Below are positions 43,207 through 52,220 of a stretch of 55,270 nucleotides of DNA, piece after piece (within the stretch, counting starts at the first letter, position 1; every line of letters starts with the position of its first letter). Origin of the DNA: an uncultured Eubacteriales bacterium (GTDB lineage Bacteria; Bacillota; Clostridia; Oscillospirales; Oscillospiraceae). Under the pieces are notes generated by a model, which was not told where the DNA came from, made no database searches, and was given only the letters and a program-made list of their open reading frames with translations. The stretch covers positions 1 through 55,270 of the forward strand of contig URDJ01000015.1 in NCBI GenBank assembly GCA_900546615.1. The letters are read 5' to 3'. The translations under genes were made by a program, and so were the position numbers.

Positions 43207-43644
43207 TCAGATAAGGCAGAGCACCAGACCGTAGACTATGCTGGCGGAGATGCCGAAGACTATGACAGGGCCGGCGATTATGAACATTTTCGCCGCCGTG
43301 CCGGTCACGTAGCCCTCGCTCTTGAATTCCAGCGCCGGGGACACCACGGCGTTCGCAAAGCCCGTTATCGGCACCAGAGTGCCCGCACCGCCGACCTTTG
43401 CCATATCGTCGTACACCCCAAGACCCGTCAGCAGCGCGCCGAGGAACACAAGCGTCATCGAGCACGCGGTCGAGGCGTCGGCACGCTCCAGCCCGGCGTA
43501 CAGCCAAAGCTGCGTCACCAGCTCGCCAACTGTGCAGATCGCCCCGCCTACCAGAAAAGCTTTTAACAGGTCGCCCCATATCGGCGAGGGCGGCGACTTC
43601 TTCGCGACGTACTCGCCGTACTGTTCGTTCGTCATTTTGGACAT
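43207..43644 (-). CDS. spoVAC: Stage V sporulation protein AC
   Basis: A 145-residue membrane protein with four to five hydrophobic segments. It carries the SpoVAC start pattern KKSPPSPIWGDLLKAFLVGGAICTVGE and GALLTGLGVYDDMAKVGGAGTLVPITGFANAV, characteristic of the SpoVAC/SpoVAE family. SpoVAC is a mechanosensitive-like channel in the spore inner membrane for dipicolinic acid movement in sporulation and germination. ATG 43644 has GGAGGG upstream. The usual partners spoVAD and spoVAEB are not next to it. Confidence 0.93.
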   Translation of the reverse strand: MSKMTNEQYGEYVAKKSPPSPIWGDLLKAFLVGGAICTVGELVTQLWLYAGLERADASTACSMTLVFLGALLTGLGVYDDMAKVGGAGTLVPITGFANAVVSPALEFKSEGYVTGTAAKMFIIAGPVIVFGISASIVYGLVLCLI

Positions 43645-43745
43645 ACATATCCCTCCGCCGATATTTTGCCGCACGGGAGGATTTTTATTACTCCTTTTCT
43701 TTTTTTGAGGATAGTGTATAATGTGTGCGAAAGGAGCGATGTTTT

Positions 43746-44312
43746 ATGGCGAAGCTGTATGTGTTCATGGCAAGCGGCTCCGAGGAGGTCGAGACCCTTG
43801 CCGTTGTGGATATTGCCAGGCGCGCGGGCATTGAGACCGCGCTCGTCTCAGTCACAGGCTCCAGGGAGGTCACCGGCTCGCACAGGGTGACGGTGCTCTG
43901 TGACGCGGTATTTGAGTATACGGACTTCTCCGACGGCGACGCGCTGTACATCCCCGGAGGATTGCCAGGGGTCGAGAATCTCTACGCCCATGAGGGCCTG
44001 CGTGAGCTGCTGCTGCGATATAACCTCGAGGGCAGGCGCATAGCCGCGCTCTGCGCCGCGCCGGGCGCAGTCTTCGGCAGGCTCGGCATCGTGAACGGCA
44101 AAAAGGCGGCGTGCTTCCCCGGCTTTGCCCAGTATCTCGAGGGCGCACAGTACCTGCCCGACGGCGTCGTCACCGACGGGAACGTCACCACCGGACGCGG
44201 TCTCGGCTACGCCATAGATATGGGCCTCGAGCTGGTCCGGCTGCTCGCAGGCGAGGATAAGATGCTCGAGATAAAGAAGAAGATACAGCACCCCGGGTGC
44301 TGCGGAATGTAA
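43746..44312 (+). CDS. DJ-1/PfpI family protein
   Basis: A 188-residue DJ-1-superfamily protein. It has the conserved Glu in SGSEEVETLAVVDIARRAG, the PGG loop (YIPGGLPG) and the nucleophile cysteine in ALCAAPGAVFG. Members act as deglycase/glyoxalase-like or stress proteins; ThiJ-type names are historical. ATG 43746 follows AAAGGAG. It is just upstream of the inositol-monophosphatase-family gene and probably cotranscribed (12-base gap). Confidence 0.93.
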   Translation: MAKLYVFMASGSEEVETLAVVDIARRAGIETALVSVTGSREVTGSHRVTVLCDAVFEYTDFSDGDALYIPGGLPGVENLYAHEGLRELLLRYNLEGRRIAALCAAPGAVFGRLGIVNGKKAACFPGFAQYLEGAQYLPDGVVTDGNVTTGRGLGYAIDMGLELVRLLAGEDKMLEIKKKIQHPGCCGM

Positions 44313-44324
44313 GGAGGCGCTCAC

Positions 44325-45113
44325 GTGGGACTCGATCTTGACGCACTATTGGGCGAAACCGTCATCGCCGTGCGTGAGGCCGGGCTGCTCTTCGGCGACC
44401 GGCAGCGCGCAGCACACATAAAACGCAAACAGGCGCGCGACTTCGTCACAGAGGTGGACACCGGCATACAGGAGCTGCTGCGCCGCAGGCTCTCAGAAAT
44501 ACTGCCCGAGGCCGAGTTCATGGGCGAGGAACAGGACAACTCCGCGCTCGACACCACCGGCCTTGTCTGGATACTTGACCCCGTGGACGGCACCACGAAC
44601 TTCATCCACCGCCTGCGTCACAGCGCCATTTCGCTCGCGCTCGTCGAAAACGGCTCGCCCGTTATGGGCATAATCTTTAACCCCGACACGGATGAGCTTT
44701 ACACCGCCATCGTGGGACAGGGCGCGAAGCTGAACGGGCGCGAGATACATGTAAGCCATGCCGAGGAGCTTATCGAGTGCCTCATCGACGTGGGAACGAA
44801 CCCGGCAATACGCGACCAGGCCGGGCGCAACTTCGAGGTCATGCGCGCCGTCTACGACCGCTGCGTGGATATCCGGCGCATGGGCGCGGCCTCGCTCGAC
44901 TTCTGCTCTGTGGCCGACGGGCGCACCGACGCCTACACCGAGTGCCGCCTTAACCCATGGGACTACGCCGCCGGGCTTATCATCGCGCGCGAGGCAGGCG
45001 CTGTTGTGACCGACCTCAGAGGCGGGGAGCCGGATATGTTCCGACCCTCGGACGTTATTGTTGCCAATCCCACCGTTCATCGGCAGCTATTGGAGCTTCT
45101 GCACAATATCTGA
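44325..45113 (+). CDS. Inositol monophosphatase family protein
   Basis: A 262-residue Mg2+-dependent phosphatase of the IMPase/SuhB family. Metal-binding motifs are GEEQD, WILDPVDGTTNFIH and the late NPWDYAAGLIIAREAGA. It starts at GTG with AAGGAGG 7 bases ahead. Substrates in this family include inositol phosphates, fructose-1,6-bisphosphate and 3'-phosphoadenosine phosphate; I cannot choose from sequence. A strong terminator follows at 45128. Confidence 0.93.
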   Translation: MGLDLDALLGETVIAVREAGLLFGDRQRAAHIKRKQARDFVTEVDTGIQELLRRRLSEILPEAEFMGEEQDNSALDTTGLVWILDPVDGTTNFIHRLRHSAISLALVENGSPVMGIIFNPDTDELYTAIVGQGAKLNGREIHVSHAEELIECLIDVGTNPAIRDQAGRNFEVMRAVYDRCVDIRRMGAASLDFCSVADGRTDAYTECRLNPWDYAAGLIIAREAGAVVTDLRGGEPDMFRPSDVIVANPTVHRQLLELLHNI

Positions 45114-45127
45114 TGCCGATTTTTGAC

Positions 45128-45159
45128 ATCCCCGTGCCCTGCGGCGCGGGGATTTTTTT
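45128..45159 (+). terminator. Intrinsic terminator after the IMPase gene
   Basis: 11-bp stem (45128-45138 with 45143-45153, one G-U pair), CTGC loop, followed by a run of T to 45159. Confidence 0.9.
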
Positions 45160-45327
45160 GCGGATGTCATAAATTTCATAAAAATCGCAGGATTCTCTGT
45201 GGTAAAGAGCGCGAGAGTTTTGTAGAATATAGGCAGTAAGACCGGTGGCGCAGCGCCATGCTTTGTATATTTCGACGGCTGAGCACCGGCGTTGGAATTG
45301 CAATCAAAAATGTGAGGAGGAAACAAC

Positions 45328-46725
45328 TTGAAAAAACTACTGTCTCTCTTGCTCGTAGCGATGATGCTGGTCGGTCTGCTGGCAGGCTGCGGCACACCGG
45401 CCTCCACTCCGACAGACGCGCCCTCCGTCGATGACGGCGGCGACGCCACCGTTGACGACACCCCGGACGTCGAGCTGACGGCCACGCAGAAGATCATAGC
45501 CGAGGCCGAGACGATGACGCTTGAAGAGCTGGCCGCGAAGGCCATCGAGGAGTCCAACGGCGCGACCTTCTTCGGCGTCGGCAACTCCAGCCGCGGCAAG
45601 ACCGCGCTGCCGCTCTTCATCGAGTATCTCCAGAGCATCGACCCCAGCTACACCCTTGAATACGACTGGCAGCAGCCGAAGAACAACAAGATCTTCGACC
45701 AGCTGACCGCCGACTCCCTGAAGGACACCGGCACTTTCGCCATGACGCTCATCCAGGACGGCAACCAGATCGAGAGCAAGATGGTCCAGACCGGCATCCT
45801 CGACACCTTCATCCCGAAGGACTGGGCCGACGCCAACGGCACCACCGCCGACACTTATGAGGGCTATCTGCCTCTCCAGACCCTGAACAAGGTCTTCATG
45901 TACAACAACACCGGCTCCAAGACCTACGACAACTGCTGGGACTTCGTCGCTGAGGGCGAGCACGGCCTGTTTATGGATATCGACTCCGAGGTCGTCGGCA
46001 AGAACTTCCTCTACATGCTGACGAACGATACATACTCCACCTGGCTCAAGGAGGCCTTTGATGCCCTCTCCGCTGAGGAGCAGGCCTACTTCCAGCCCAC
46101 CATCGACGCCGTAGCCTCTGACGCGGCCGACCTTGGCCTCGGTGAGAACGGCAAGTACGCCCTCGCGTGGATAAAGCTCTGGGTCGGCAGTTACAACGCT
46201 CAGACTGACGACGGCCCCATTTGCAACACCCTCGTCGACGCCTCCGCGACCGACCAGTTCGGCCTGCTGGTGTACTCCAAGCTGCGCTCCGTTGAGGAGT
46301 CGGCCTCTGTCTCCAAGAACAACATCACCATTGCTGCCTACAACGAAGGTTACACCGGCATCGGCGGCTACGGCTACTGCCACTACCTGTTTGTCACCGA
46401 CAACAGCCCGCTGCCCTGGACCGCCTGCGCCTTCATCGCCTACATGACCTGCACGGCCGACGGCTTCTCCGCCTGGGGCAAGGACATTGGCGGCTACTCC
46501 TCCAACCCGACTGTCGCCGCTGAGAACGAGGAGATCTTCCAGCACCAGACCGGCGGCATGGCCGAGGACGGCACCACTGTCGAGTTCGCCGCGCTCAACG
46601 ACGCCGGCTACGACTGGTGGACAACCGACGGCAAGCTCGTGCTCGAGGACCCCGAGTACTGCGCCTCCGTCTCCTTCACGGTCGGCAGCTGGATCGAGAC
46701 CCTCGACAAGTACTCCGTGAGCTGA
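45328..46725 (+). CDS. ABC transporter solute-binding lipoprotein (importer of the fused-permease type)
   Basis: A 465-residue lipoprotein: signal peptide, LAGCGTPA lipobox, Asp/Thr-rich linker, then a binding domain beginning near residue 80 (GATFFGVGNSSRGKTALP). It starts at TTG with GAGGAGG about 8 bases upstream. The 200-bp leader holds a TGGCGCAGCGCCA palindrome near 45247. It opens an operon with a double permease and an ATPase of the ferric/thiamine/phosphosugar/polyamine superfamily. The ligand is not evident; see the HptASR-like trio downstream for a hint of phosphorylated sugars. Confidence 0.88.
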   Translation: MKKLLSLLLVAMMLVGLLAGCGTPASTPTDAPSVDDGGDATVDDTPDVELTATQKIIAEAETMTLEELAAKAIEESNGATFFGVGNSSRGKTALPLFIEYLQSIDPSYTLEYDWQQPKNNKIFDQLTADSLKDTGTFAMTLIQDGNQIESKMVQTGILDTFIPKDWADANGTTADTYEGYLPLQTLNKVFMYNNTGSKTYDNCWDFVAEGEHGLFMDIDSEVVGKNFLYMLTNDTYSTWLKEAFDALSAEEQAYFQPTIDAVASDAADLGLGENGKYALAWIKLWVGSYNAQTDDGPICNTLVDASATDQFGLLVYSKLRSVEESASVSKNNITIAAYNEGYTGIGGYGYCHYLFVTDNSPLPWTACAFIAYMTCTADGFSAWGKDIGGYSSNPTVAAENEEIFQHQTGGMAEDGTTVEFAALNDAGYDWWTTDGKLVLEDPEYCASVSFTVGSWIETLDKYSVS

Positions 46726-46747
46726 TAAAACCATCGTTTGAGTTTTG

Positions 46748-46780
46748 GCGTCCCCGGATGGTATCCGCGTCCGGGGACGC
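46748..46780 (+). terminator. Hairpin between binding protein and permease genes
   Basis: 10-bp perfect stem (46748-46757 with 46771-46780), 13-base loop, followed by TTTCT. It probably works as a partial terminator or 3'-end stabiliser that keeps binding protein in excess over the membrane parts, as in maltose-type operons. Confidence 0.7.
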
Positions 46781-46813
46781 TTTCTAAAGACCTCCGGAAA
46801 GGAAGGAGAGCAT

Positions 46814-48640
46814 ATGGATCAGGCTATACCGGTGCAGAAGGGCACTGGCGCATTTTTGAACAGGCTCCGCACCTTCTTCTCAAAACCGCATAACGTCATA
46901 CTCCTGCTTCTGGGCATTATCCTGACGGTCACCACCGTTGCGCCCATCATCGCCATAGTGCAGGACACCTTCAAGATACACCCCGGCACTATCGACGCCC
47001 ACCTCACCGGCAAGAGCGAGGGCTACACGATCGTCAACTACATAGACCTGTTCACCAGCAACGTCGCCAAGACCAACCTCTGGACGCCGCTGTGGAACAC
47101 GATACTGCTCTCGGCAGGCAGCTGTCTCGTGGCAGTGCTCTACGGCGGGCTGTTCGCGTTTCTCATAACCCGCTCTAACCTCGCTTGGAAGAAATATCTC
47201 AGCTCAATCTTTATCTTCCCCTACATCATGCCGCAGTGGACGCTCGCCGTCGTGTGGCAGAACGTGTTCAACTCCAACGCGGTCACGGGCACCTCCAACG
47301 GCCTGCTCGCCGCTACGCTGGGAGTACAGATGCCGATGTGGTGGTGCAAGGGCCTGTTCCCAAGCATCATGGTCCTCGGCCTGCACTACTCCGCCTTCGC
47401 CTACATCCTCGTCGGCGGCATCTTCCGCAACATGGACGCCAACCTCGAGGAAGCCGCCACCATCCTCGACACACCTAAGTGGAAAACCATGTTCAGGGTC
47501 ACTCTGCCCATGGTGAAGCCCGCCATACTCTCGACCGTGTTGCTCGTCTTCTCGAGTGCAATGGGCTCTTACCCCGTGCCGCACTACCTGGGCCTCACGA
47601 CCCTCTCGACAAAGTACGTCTCCCTGAACTCCCGATACACCGGCGAGGCCAGCATCCTCGCCATCATCATGATGATCTTCGGCATCGTCATCATGCTCAT
47701 GAACCAGATGTCCCTGCGCAGCCGCAAGAGCTACACCACCGTCACCGGCAAGTCCGGGCAGAGCTCGAAGATCAGCCTCGGCAAGGCCGGGCGCTTCATC
47801 ATAGCGCTCATCCTCGTCGTGCTCACCTTCTTCACCAGCATCTTCCCCATCGTCTCCTTCGCCTTCGAGACCTTCCTGCCGAACCCGGGCGACTACAGCT
47901 TCCTCTACACCGGCGATACCTCCAACCTCACCACCAAGTGGTGGACGACCAGCGAGAATATCACCGAAAACGGCATGTACGGCCAGAAGGGCATACTCTA
48001 TAACCAAACCATCTGGTCTGCTTTCAAGGGCACCATACTCGTGTCGGTGTGCTGTGCCCTGCTCGCCGGTACAATCGGCACCATGATAGGCTACGCCGTC
48101 GCCAAAAAGCGGCGAAGTAAATGGGCTAACTACGTCAACTCCGTGGCCTTTCTTCCCTACCTTATGCCCTCCCTCGCGGTCGGCGCCGCGTTCTTCATCC
48201 TGTTCTCGAACGAGCATCTGAACCTGTTCAATACCTATACCCTGCTCATCATCGCGGGCACGGTGAAGTACATACCCTTCGCCTCGCGCAGCTCGCTCAA
48301 CTCCATGCTCCAGCTCTCGGGCGAGATCGAGGAAGCCGCCATCATCCAGGACGTGCCATGGGTCAAGCGCATGACGCGCATCATCATCCCCATCCAGAAG
48401 TCGTCAATAATAAGCGGCTACATGCTGCCGTTCATGACCTGCCTGCGCGAGCTTTCGCTGTTCATGCTGCTGTGCGTCCAGGGCTTCATACTCTCGACCA
48501 CGCTGGACTACTTCGACGAGATGGGCCTCTACGCCTTCTCGAGCGGCATTAATCTGATACTCATCATCACCATTCTGGTCTGCAACACCCTCGTGAACAA
48601 GGTGACCGGCGCCAGTCTGGACAAAGGGATAGGAGGTTAA
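46814..48640 (+). CDS. Fused double ABC permease (FbpB/AfuB type)
   Basis: A 608-residue membrane protein with two permease domains, each of about six segments: residues about 1-300 and 320-608. Each has an EAA coupling loop (EEAATILDTPKWKTMFRVTLP and EEAAIIQDVPWVKRMTRIIIP). Single-chain double permeases are typical of ferric, thiamine and sugar-phosphate (AfuB) importers. ATG 46814 follows GGAAGGAG. The ATPase gene starts 3 bases after its stop. Confidence 0.92.
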   Translation: MDQAIPVQKGTGAFLNRLRTFFSKPHNVILLLLGIILTVTTVAPIIAIVQDTFKIHPGTIDAHLTGKSEGYTIVNYIDLFTSNVAKTNLWTPLWNTILLSAGSCLVAVLYGGLFAFLITRSNLAWKKYLSSIFIFPYIMPQWTLAVVWQNVFNSNAVTGTSNGLLAATLGVQMPMWWCKGLFPSIMVLGLHYSAFAYILVGGIFRNMDANLEEAATILDTPKWKTMFRVTLPMVKPAILSTVLLVFSSAMGSYPVPHYLGLTTLSTKYVSLNSRYTGEASILAIIMMIFGIVIMLMNQMSLRSRKSYTTVTGKSGQSSKISLGKAGRFIIALILVVLTFFTSIFPIVSFAFETFLPNPGDYSFLYTGDTSNLTTKWWTTSENITENGMYGQKGILYNQTIWSAFKGTILVSVCCALLAGTIGTMIGYAVAKKRRSKWANYVNSVAFLPYLMPSLAVGAAFFILFSNEHLNLFNTYTLLIIAGTVKYIPFASRSSLNSMLQLSGEIEEAAIIQDVPWVKRMTRIIIPIQKSSIISGYMLPFMTCLRELSLFMLLCVQGFILSTTLDYFDEMGLYAFSSGINLILIITILVCNTLVNKVTGASLDKGIGG

Positions 48641-48643
48641 ACC

Positions 48644-50290
48644 ATGCCTGAGATCGTACTCTCCCACGTCACAAAGCGCTGGGACAAATTCTACGCCGTC
48701 GATGACCTCAATCTCGTCATCGAGGACAACGCCTTTGTCACGCTGCTTGGCCCCTCCGGCTGCGGCAAGACCACCACCCTGCGCATGATAGCCGGCCTCG
48801 AGACCCCCACCAGCGGCCGCATCACCATCGGCGACCGCGTGGTGTTCGACAGCGAGAAAGGCATCAATATACCCGCAAACAAGCGCAAGGTGGGCTTCCT
48901 GTTCCAGAACTACGCGCTCTGGCCCAATATGACCGTCTACAAGAATATTGCCTTCGGCCTCACCAACATCAAGGACGAACTGCCCCGCATAGACTTTGAG
49001 GCCAAAAAAGCCGCGCAGCTCATAGAGGTGCTGAAAAGGCCCGACGAGACGGTGCGTATCATCAAGGAGTGCGTGGACAAAAAGGGCAAACTGGACACGA
49101 ACAAGGCCCACATAAAGCTCATAGACCGCTTTGAAATCTCCATGTTCTCGGCCAAGACCGTCATGGGCTGGAAGCTGCACGAGTCGCTCGAGCCGGGCAC
49201 CGTCGCCGCTGCGCGCCTCGCCGAGTGCGAAAAGACCCTCGAGGCAGCTCGCGCCAAGTGCGCCGCCGAGGGCTGCACCTTCAACGAGGACTTCGCCTAT
49301 GTCAAGGACGGCAAAGTGCTCACGAGCGTCCGCAAGCTGACGGCGGAGGAGATAGACCTCACCGTCCGCCGCGTGGCGCGCATAGTCAAGATCGGTATGT
49401 TCATGGACCGCTATCCCTCGGAGCTCTCCGGAGGCCAGCAGCAGCGCGTGGCCATCGCCCGCACGCTCGCGCCCGAGCCGACCGTGCTGTTCATGGATGA
49501 GCCGCTCTCGAACCTCGACGCGAAGCTCAGGCTCGAGATGCGCTCCGAGCTGCAGCGCCTGCACATCGACACGGGCAGCACCTTCATCTACGTCACACAC
49601 GACCAGATGGAGGCCATGACGCTGGCGACAAAGATATGCCTCATAGATAACGGCGTCCTGCAGCAGTACGACGCGCCGCTGGACGTCTACAACCGTCCGA
49701 ACAGCCTGTTCGTTGCGGACTTTGTAGGCAACCCGGCAATAAACTTCATCGAGGCCACGGGCAAGCAGAGGCCGGACGGCGGCATTGCGCTCGACATGCT
49801 GGGCGGCGTCTCCGCTGCCTTCACGCCGAACGAAAAGTTCGACCTCGCCGAGTGGTTCCAAGGTGAGGACGCGAAGGATGAGGCAAAGCGCGCCCGCGAG
49901 GCGGAGCTGGCAAAAGACAAAAAACATGTCGAGAAAGCCAACAAGGACACGGTGTTCCGCTGCCACATTGCCCTGGTCGATGAGCCAGAGGACTTCGGCG
50001 ACGACGTGCCGCTCACGGACTCCGATTTCATCATCGGCGTGCGGCCCGAGTTCATAAAGATTTCCGACACGGGCGCGGTTGAGGGCGAGATATACAGCGC
50101 CATGCCCACCGGCATGGAGACAACTGTAAGGATCAAGATTGGCAACTACCTGCTCACCGGCGTCGTCTTCGGCGGCGTGCTGTACAGGATAGGCGAGAAA
50201 GTGCGTCTGGACTTCGACGGGTCGGGTGTGGTATTATTCAGCCGTAGGAACGGAAGGCTGATATCTCTCGGCTCCGTGGAGCTGAAGTAG
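48644..50290 (+). CDS. ABC transporter ATP-binding protein with a large helical-domain insertion
   Basis: A 548-residue ATPase, much longer than the usual 350-370. Walker A GPSGCGKT (36-43), Q-loop Gln88, signature LSGGQ (261-265), Walker B VLFMDEP (281-287) and H-loop His319 are intact. Between Q-loop and signature there are about 170 residues instead of about 50, so roughly 120 lysine/glutamate-rich residues (about 108-235) are inserted in the helical subdomain that touches the permease. The C-terminal TOBE region (370-548) also has an extra charged segment (AKDEAKRAREAELAKDKKH). All catalytic parts are there, so it should energise the fused permease upstream. Confidence 0.9.
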   Translation: MPEIVLSHVTKRWDKFYAVDDLNLVIEDNAFVTLLGPSGCGKTTTLRMIAGLETPTSGRITIGDRVVFDSEKGINIPANKRKVGFLFQNYALWPNMTVYKNIAFGLTNIKDELPRIDFEAKKAAQLIEVLKRPDETVRIIKECVDKKGKLDTNKAHIKLIDRFEISMFSAKTVMGWKLHESLEPGTVAAARLAECEKTLEAARAKCAAEGCTFNEDFAYVKDGKVLTSVRKLTAEEIDLTVRRVARIVKIGMFMDRYPSELSGGQQQRVAIARTLAPEPTVLFMDEPLSNLDAKLRLEMRSELQRLHIDTGSTFIYVTHDQMEAMTLATKICLIDNGVLQQYDAPLDVYNRPNSLFVADFVGNPAINFIEATGKQRPDGGIALDMLGGVSAAFTPNEKFDLAEWFQGEDAKDEAKRAREAELAKDKKHVEKANKDTVFRCHIALVDEPEDFGDDVPLTDSDFIIGVRPEFIKISDTGAVEGEIYSAMPTGMETTVRIKIGNYLLTGVVFGGVLYRIGEKVRLDFDGSGVVLFSRRNGRLISLGSVELK

Positions 50291-50304
50291 TGACCGCGAA
50301 CCAG

Positions 50305-50332
50305 GGCGGGGGCTTTTCGCCCCCGCCTTTTT
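50305..50332 (+). terminator. Intrinsic terminator of the ABC operon
   Basis: 9-bp all-GC stem (50305-50313 with 50319-50327), TTTTC loop, then five T. It separates the importer operon from the HAD-SBP-kinase-regulator genes, which need their own promoter in 50333-50416; I cannot place that one with confidence. Confidence 0.92.
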
Positions 50333-50416
50333 GCATCTGATACCGGCGCCCATCTCCCTTGCGCAGGGGAGCCTTTCCTTCCTCGTAAGTATACATGATT
50401 ATTCAAGGTGAGCAAC

Positions 50417-51211
50417 ATGATAAAACTCATTGTAAGCGACATTGACGGCACCCTCCTTCCCTATGGCCAGGAGGCGCTGGACGAGGAACTGTTCGTGCTC
50501 ATACGGCGGCTGCGGGAGATTGGCGTCACCTTCTGCCCCGCTTCGGGCCGGCAGTATCACTCGCTGCGTGCGCTGTTCAGGCCCGTCTGTGACGAGTTGG
50601 CCTACATATGCGAAAACGGCTCCATTGTCTACGGCGCCGGGGCAGAGGACGCGGCGGAGGTGCTCTGGAAAACCGTCATCGAGCGCTCAAAGGCTATGGA
50701 GCTGAGCCATGATATCATGGGCCTGGGCGGACACCGACTGCTCATATCCGGTGCGAACACGAGCTACATACTCACCGGAGACCCGTGGTTCGAGAGCTTC
50801 ATGCACGCGAGCAAGGGCAACAACGTCGCGCTCATCTCGCGTCCAGAGGACGTGCCCGAGGATATCATCAAGCTCGCCGTATACTGCCCGCAGGGCACCT
50901 CTGAGTGCCGCCACGCCCTCGGCCCGAAGTGGAGCGGGGAGCTGAGCGTGGCATCCGCCGGGCCGGACTGGGTGGACTTTAACCTCGCTGACAAGGCCAG
51001 CGGCCTTGCCGCACTCTGCCGGGCGCTGGGCGTCCCGGCCTCGGAGACCGCCGCCTTCGGCGACAACTGGAACGACGCGCCCATGCTGAAGCTCGCCGGG
51101 CGCGGATATATCATGACCGGGTCTGACGAAGCCCTGAAAGCACAGTTCAAGCTGCAATGCGACAACGTTATCAGAGTGCTCGAGCGCTTCCTTGAAACGG
51201 GTGAGATTTGA
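50417..51211 (+). CDS. Cof-type HAD-IIB hydrolase
   Basis: A 264-residue HAD phosphatase with motif I DIDGT, motif II-type PASGRQYHS, and motif IV GDNWNDAPML. The C2B cap domain lies between. Such enzymes usually dephosphorylate sugar phosphates or cofactors. ATG 50417 has AAGGTGA 6 bases ahead; GTG 50408 overlaps that site. It heads the transcript with the binding protein, kinase and regulator (1-base gap to the next gene), so its substrate may be linked to the signal that they sense. Confidence 0.92.
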   Translation: MIKLIVSDIDGTLLPYGQEALDEELFVLIRRLREIGVTFCPASGRQYHSLRALFRPVCDELAYICENGSIVYGAGAEDAAEVLWKTVIERSKAMELSHDIMGLGGHRLLISGANTSYILTGDPWFESFMHASKGNNVALISRPEDVPEDIIKLAVYCPQGTSECRHALGPKWSGELSVASAGPDWVDFNLADKASGLAALCRALGVPASETAAFGDNWNDAPMLKLAGRGYIMTGSDEALKAQFKLQCDNVIRVLERFLETGEI

Positions 51212-51212
51212 G

Positions 51213-52220
51213 ATGAAACGTGTGCTCTGCCTAGCGGCGGCGTTCATGCTGCTGCTCTCGGGCTGCGCCGCAACCGGCTCCGATGTCTCGGCTTTTGCGC
51301 CCGACGAGAGCGAACGGCTGGTGATCTACACCTCCCATAAGGAGGAGGTCTACGGACCTATCGTAAAAGAGTTCCAGCAGCGTACAGGCATATGGGTAGA
51401 GGTGTTGACCGGCGGCAGCAACGAGCTGCTCGAGCGCATCTCCATGGAGTCGGAACAGCCTGTGTGCGACCTGATGTTCGGCGGAGGGGTCGAGAGCCTC
51501 GCCGCCTATGAGGACTGCTTTGAGCCCTGTGAGCCGGAGGGCGCGGTGTTCCTGCGCGATGTCGGCCTATCCGAGGACGACCTGTGGACGCCGTTTTCCA
51601 GCCTGCCTCTGGTGCTCATTTATAACACGAAGCTCGTCTCGGAGGACGAGCTTACGGGCTGGGCCGACCTGCTCGACCCGCGCTGGAAGGGTCGCATCGC
51701 CTTCACCGACCCGACCGTCTCAGGTTCGAGCTACACCGCCGCGATGACCATGTTCTCCTGCCTTGAGGGCGACGACTGGGACATCCTCGCCCGGCTCGTC
51801 GAGAACCTCGACGGCGGCGCTCTGTCGGATTCCGGCGACGTGGTGGAGAGCGTCAGAAGCGGCAGCCGCTACATAGGCGTGACACTTGAAGAGACCGCGC
51901 TCAAGTGGCGCTCGCCGGAGGTGGGCATAGTCTACCCCGCCGAGGGCACAAGCGCAGTACCGGACGGCTGTGCGCTCGTCAAAGGTGCACGGCATCTCGA
52001 AAACGCACGTTTATTCATCGATTTCGTGCTCAGCCGCAGCGTGCAGGAGCTGCTGGTCTCTGACCTGAGCCGCCGGAGCGTGCGCACGGATGTGAGTGCG
52101 CCTGAGGACCTCCCCTCCGGTACGGAGCTGAACATCATCGACTACGACGTGCACTGGGCCAGTTCCATCAAGGAGGAGTTCATCGAGCGCTGGACGGAGC
52201 TGAATGAGGTGGAAACATGA
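51213..52220 (+). CDS. AfuA/HptA-like solute-binding lipoprotein, probable sensor partner
   Basis: A 335-residue lipoprotein with LLSGCAAT lipobox and an iron/phosphosugar-type family-1 binding domain (LVIYTSHKEEVYGPIVKEFQQRTGIWVEVLTGG at its start, PRWKGRIAFTDPTVSGSS in the middle). It overlaps the histidine kinase gene by 4 bases (ATGA) and lacks its own permease, so it more likely delivers a ligand signal to the kinase than feeds transport. Staphylococcal HptA, of the same family, works this way with HptS/HptR for glucose-6-phosphate. Confidence 0.85.
   Translation: MKRVLCLAAAFMLLLSGCAATGSDVSAFAPDESERLVIYTSHKEEVYGPIVKEFQQRTGIWVEVLTGGSNELLERISMESEQPVCDLMFGGGVESLAAYEDCFEPCEPEGAVFLRDVGLSEDDLWTPFSSLPLVLIYNTKLVSEDELTGWADLLDPRWKGRIAFTDPTVSGSSYTAAMTMFSCLEGDDWDILARLVENLDGGALSDSGDVVESVRSGSRYIGVTLEETALKWRSPEVGIVYPAEGTSAVPDGCALVKGARHLENARLFIDFVLSRSVQELLVSDLSRRSVRTDVSAPEDLPSGTELNIIDYDVHWASSIKEEFIERWTELNEVET

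Noticed and set aside
51213..52220. Ferric iron-binding protein
   Set aside because: The family includes iron binders, but the gene is coupled to a LytS-type kinase rather than to iron-transport genes, and the paired tyrosines of iron binders are not evident.
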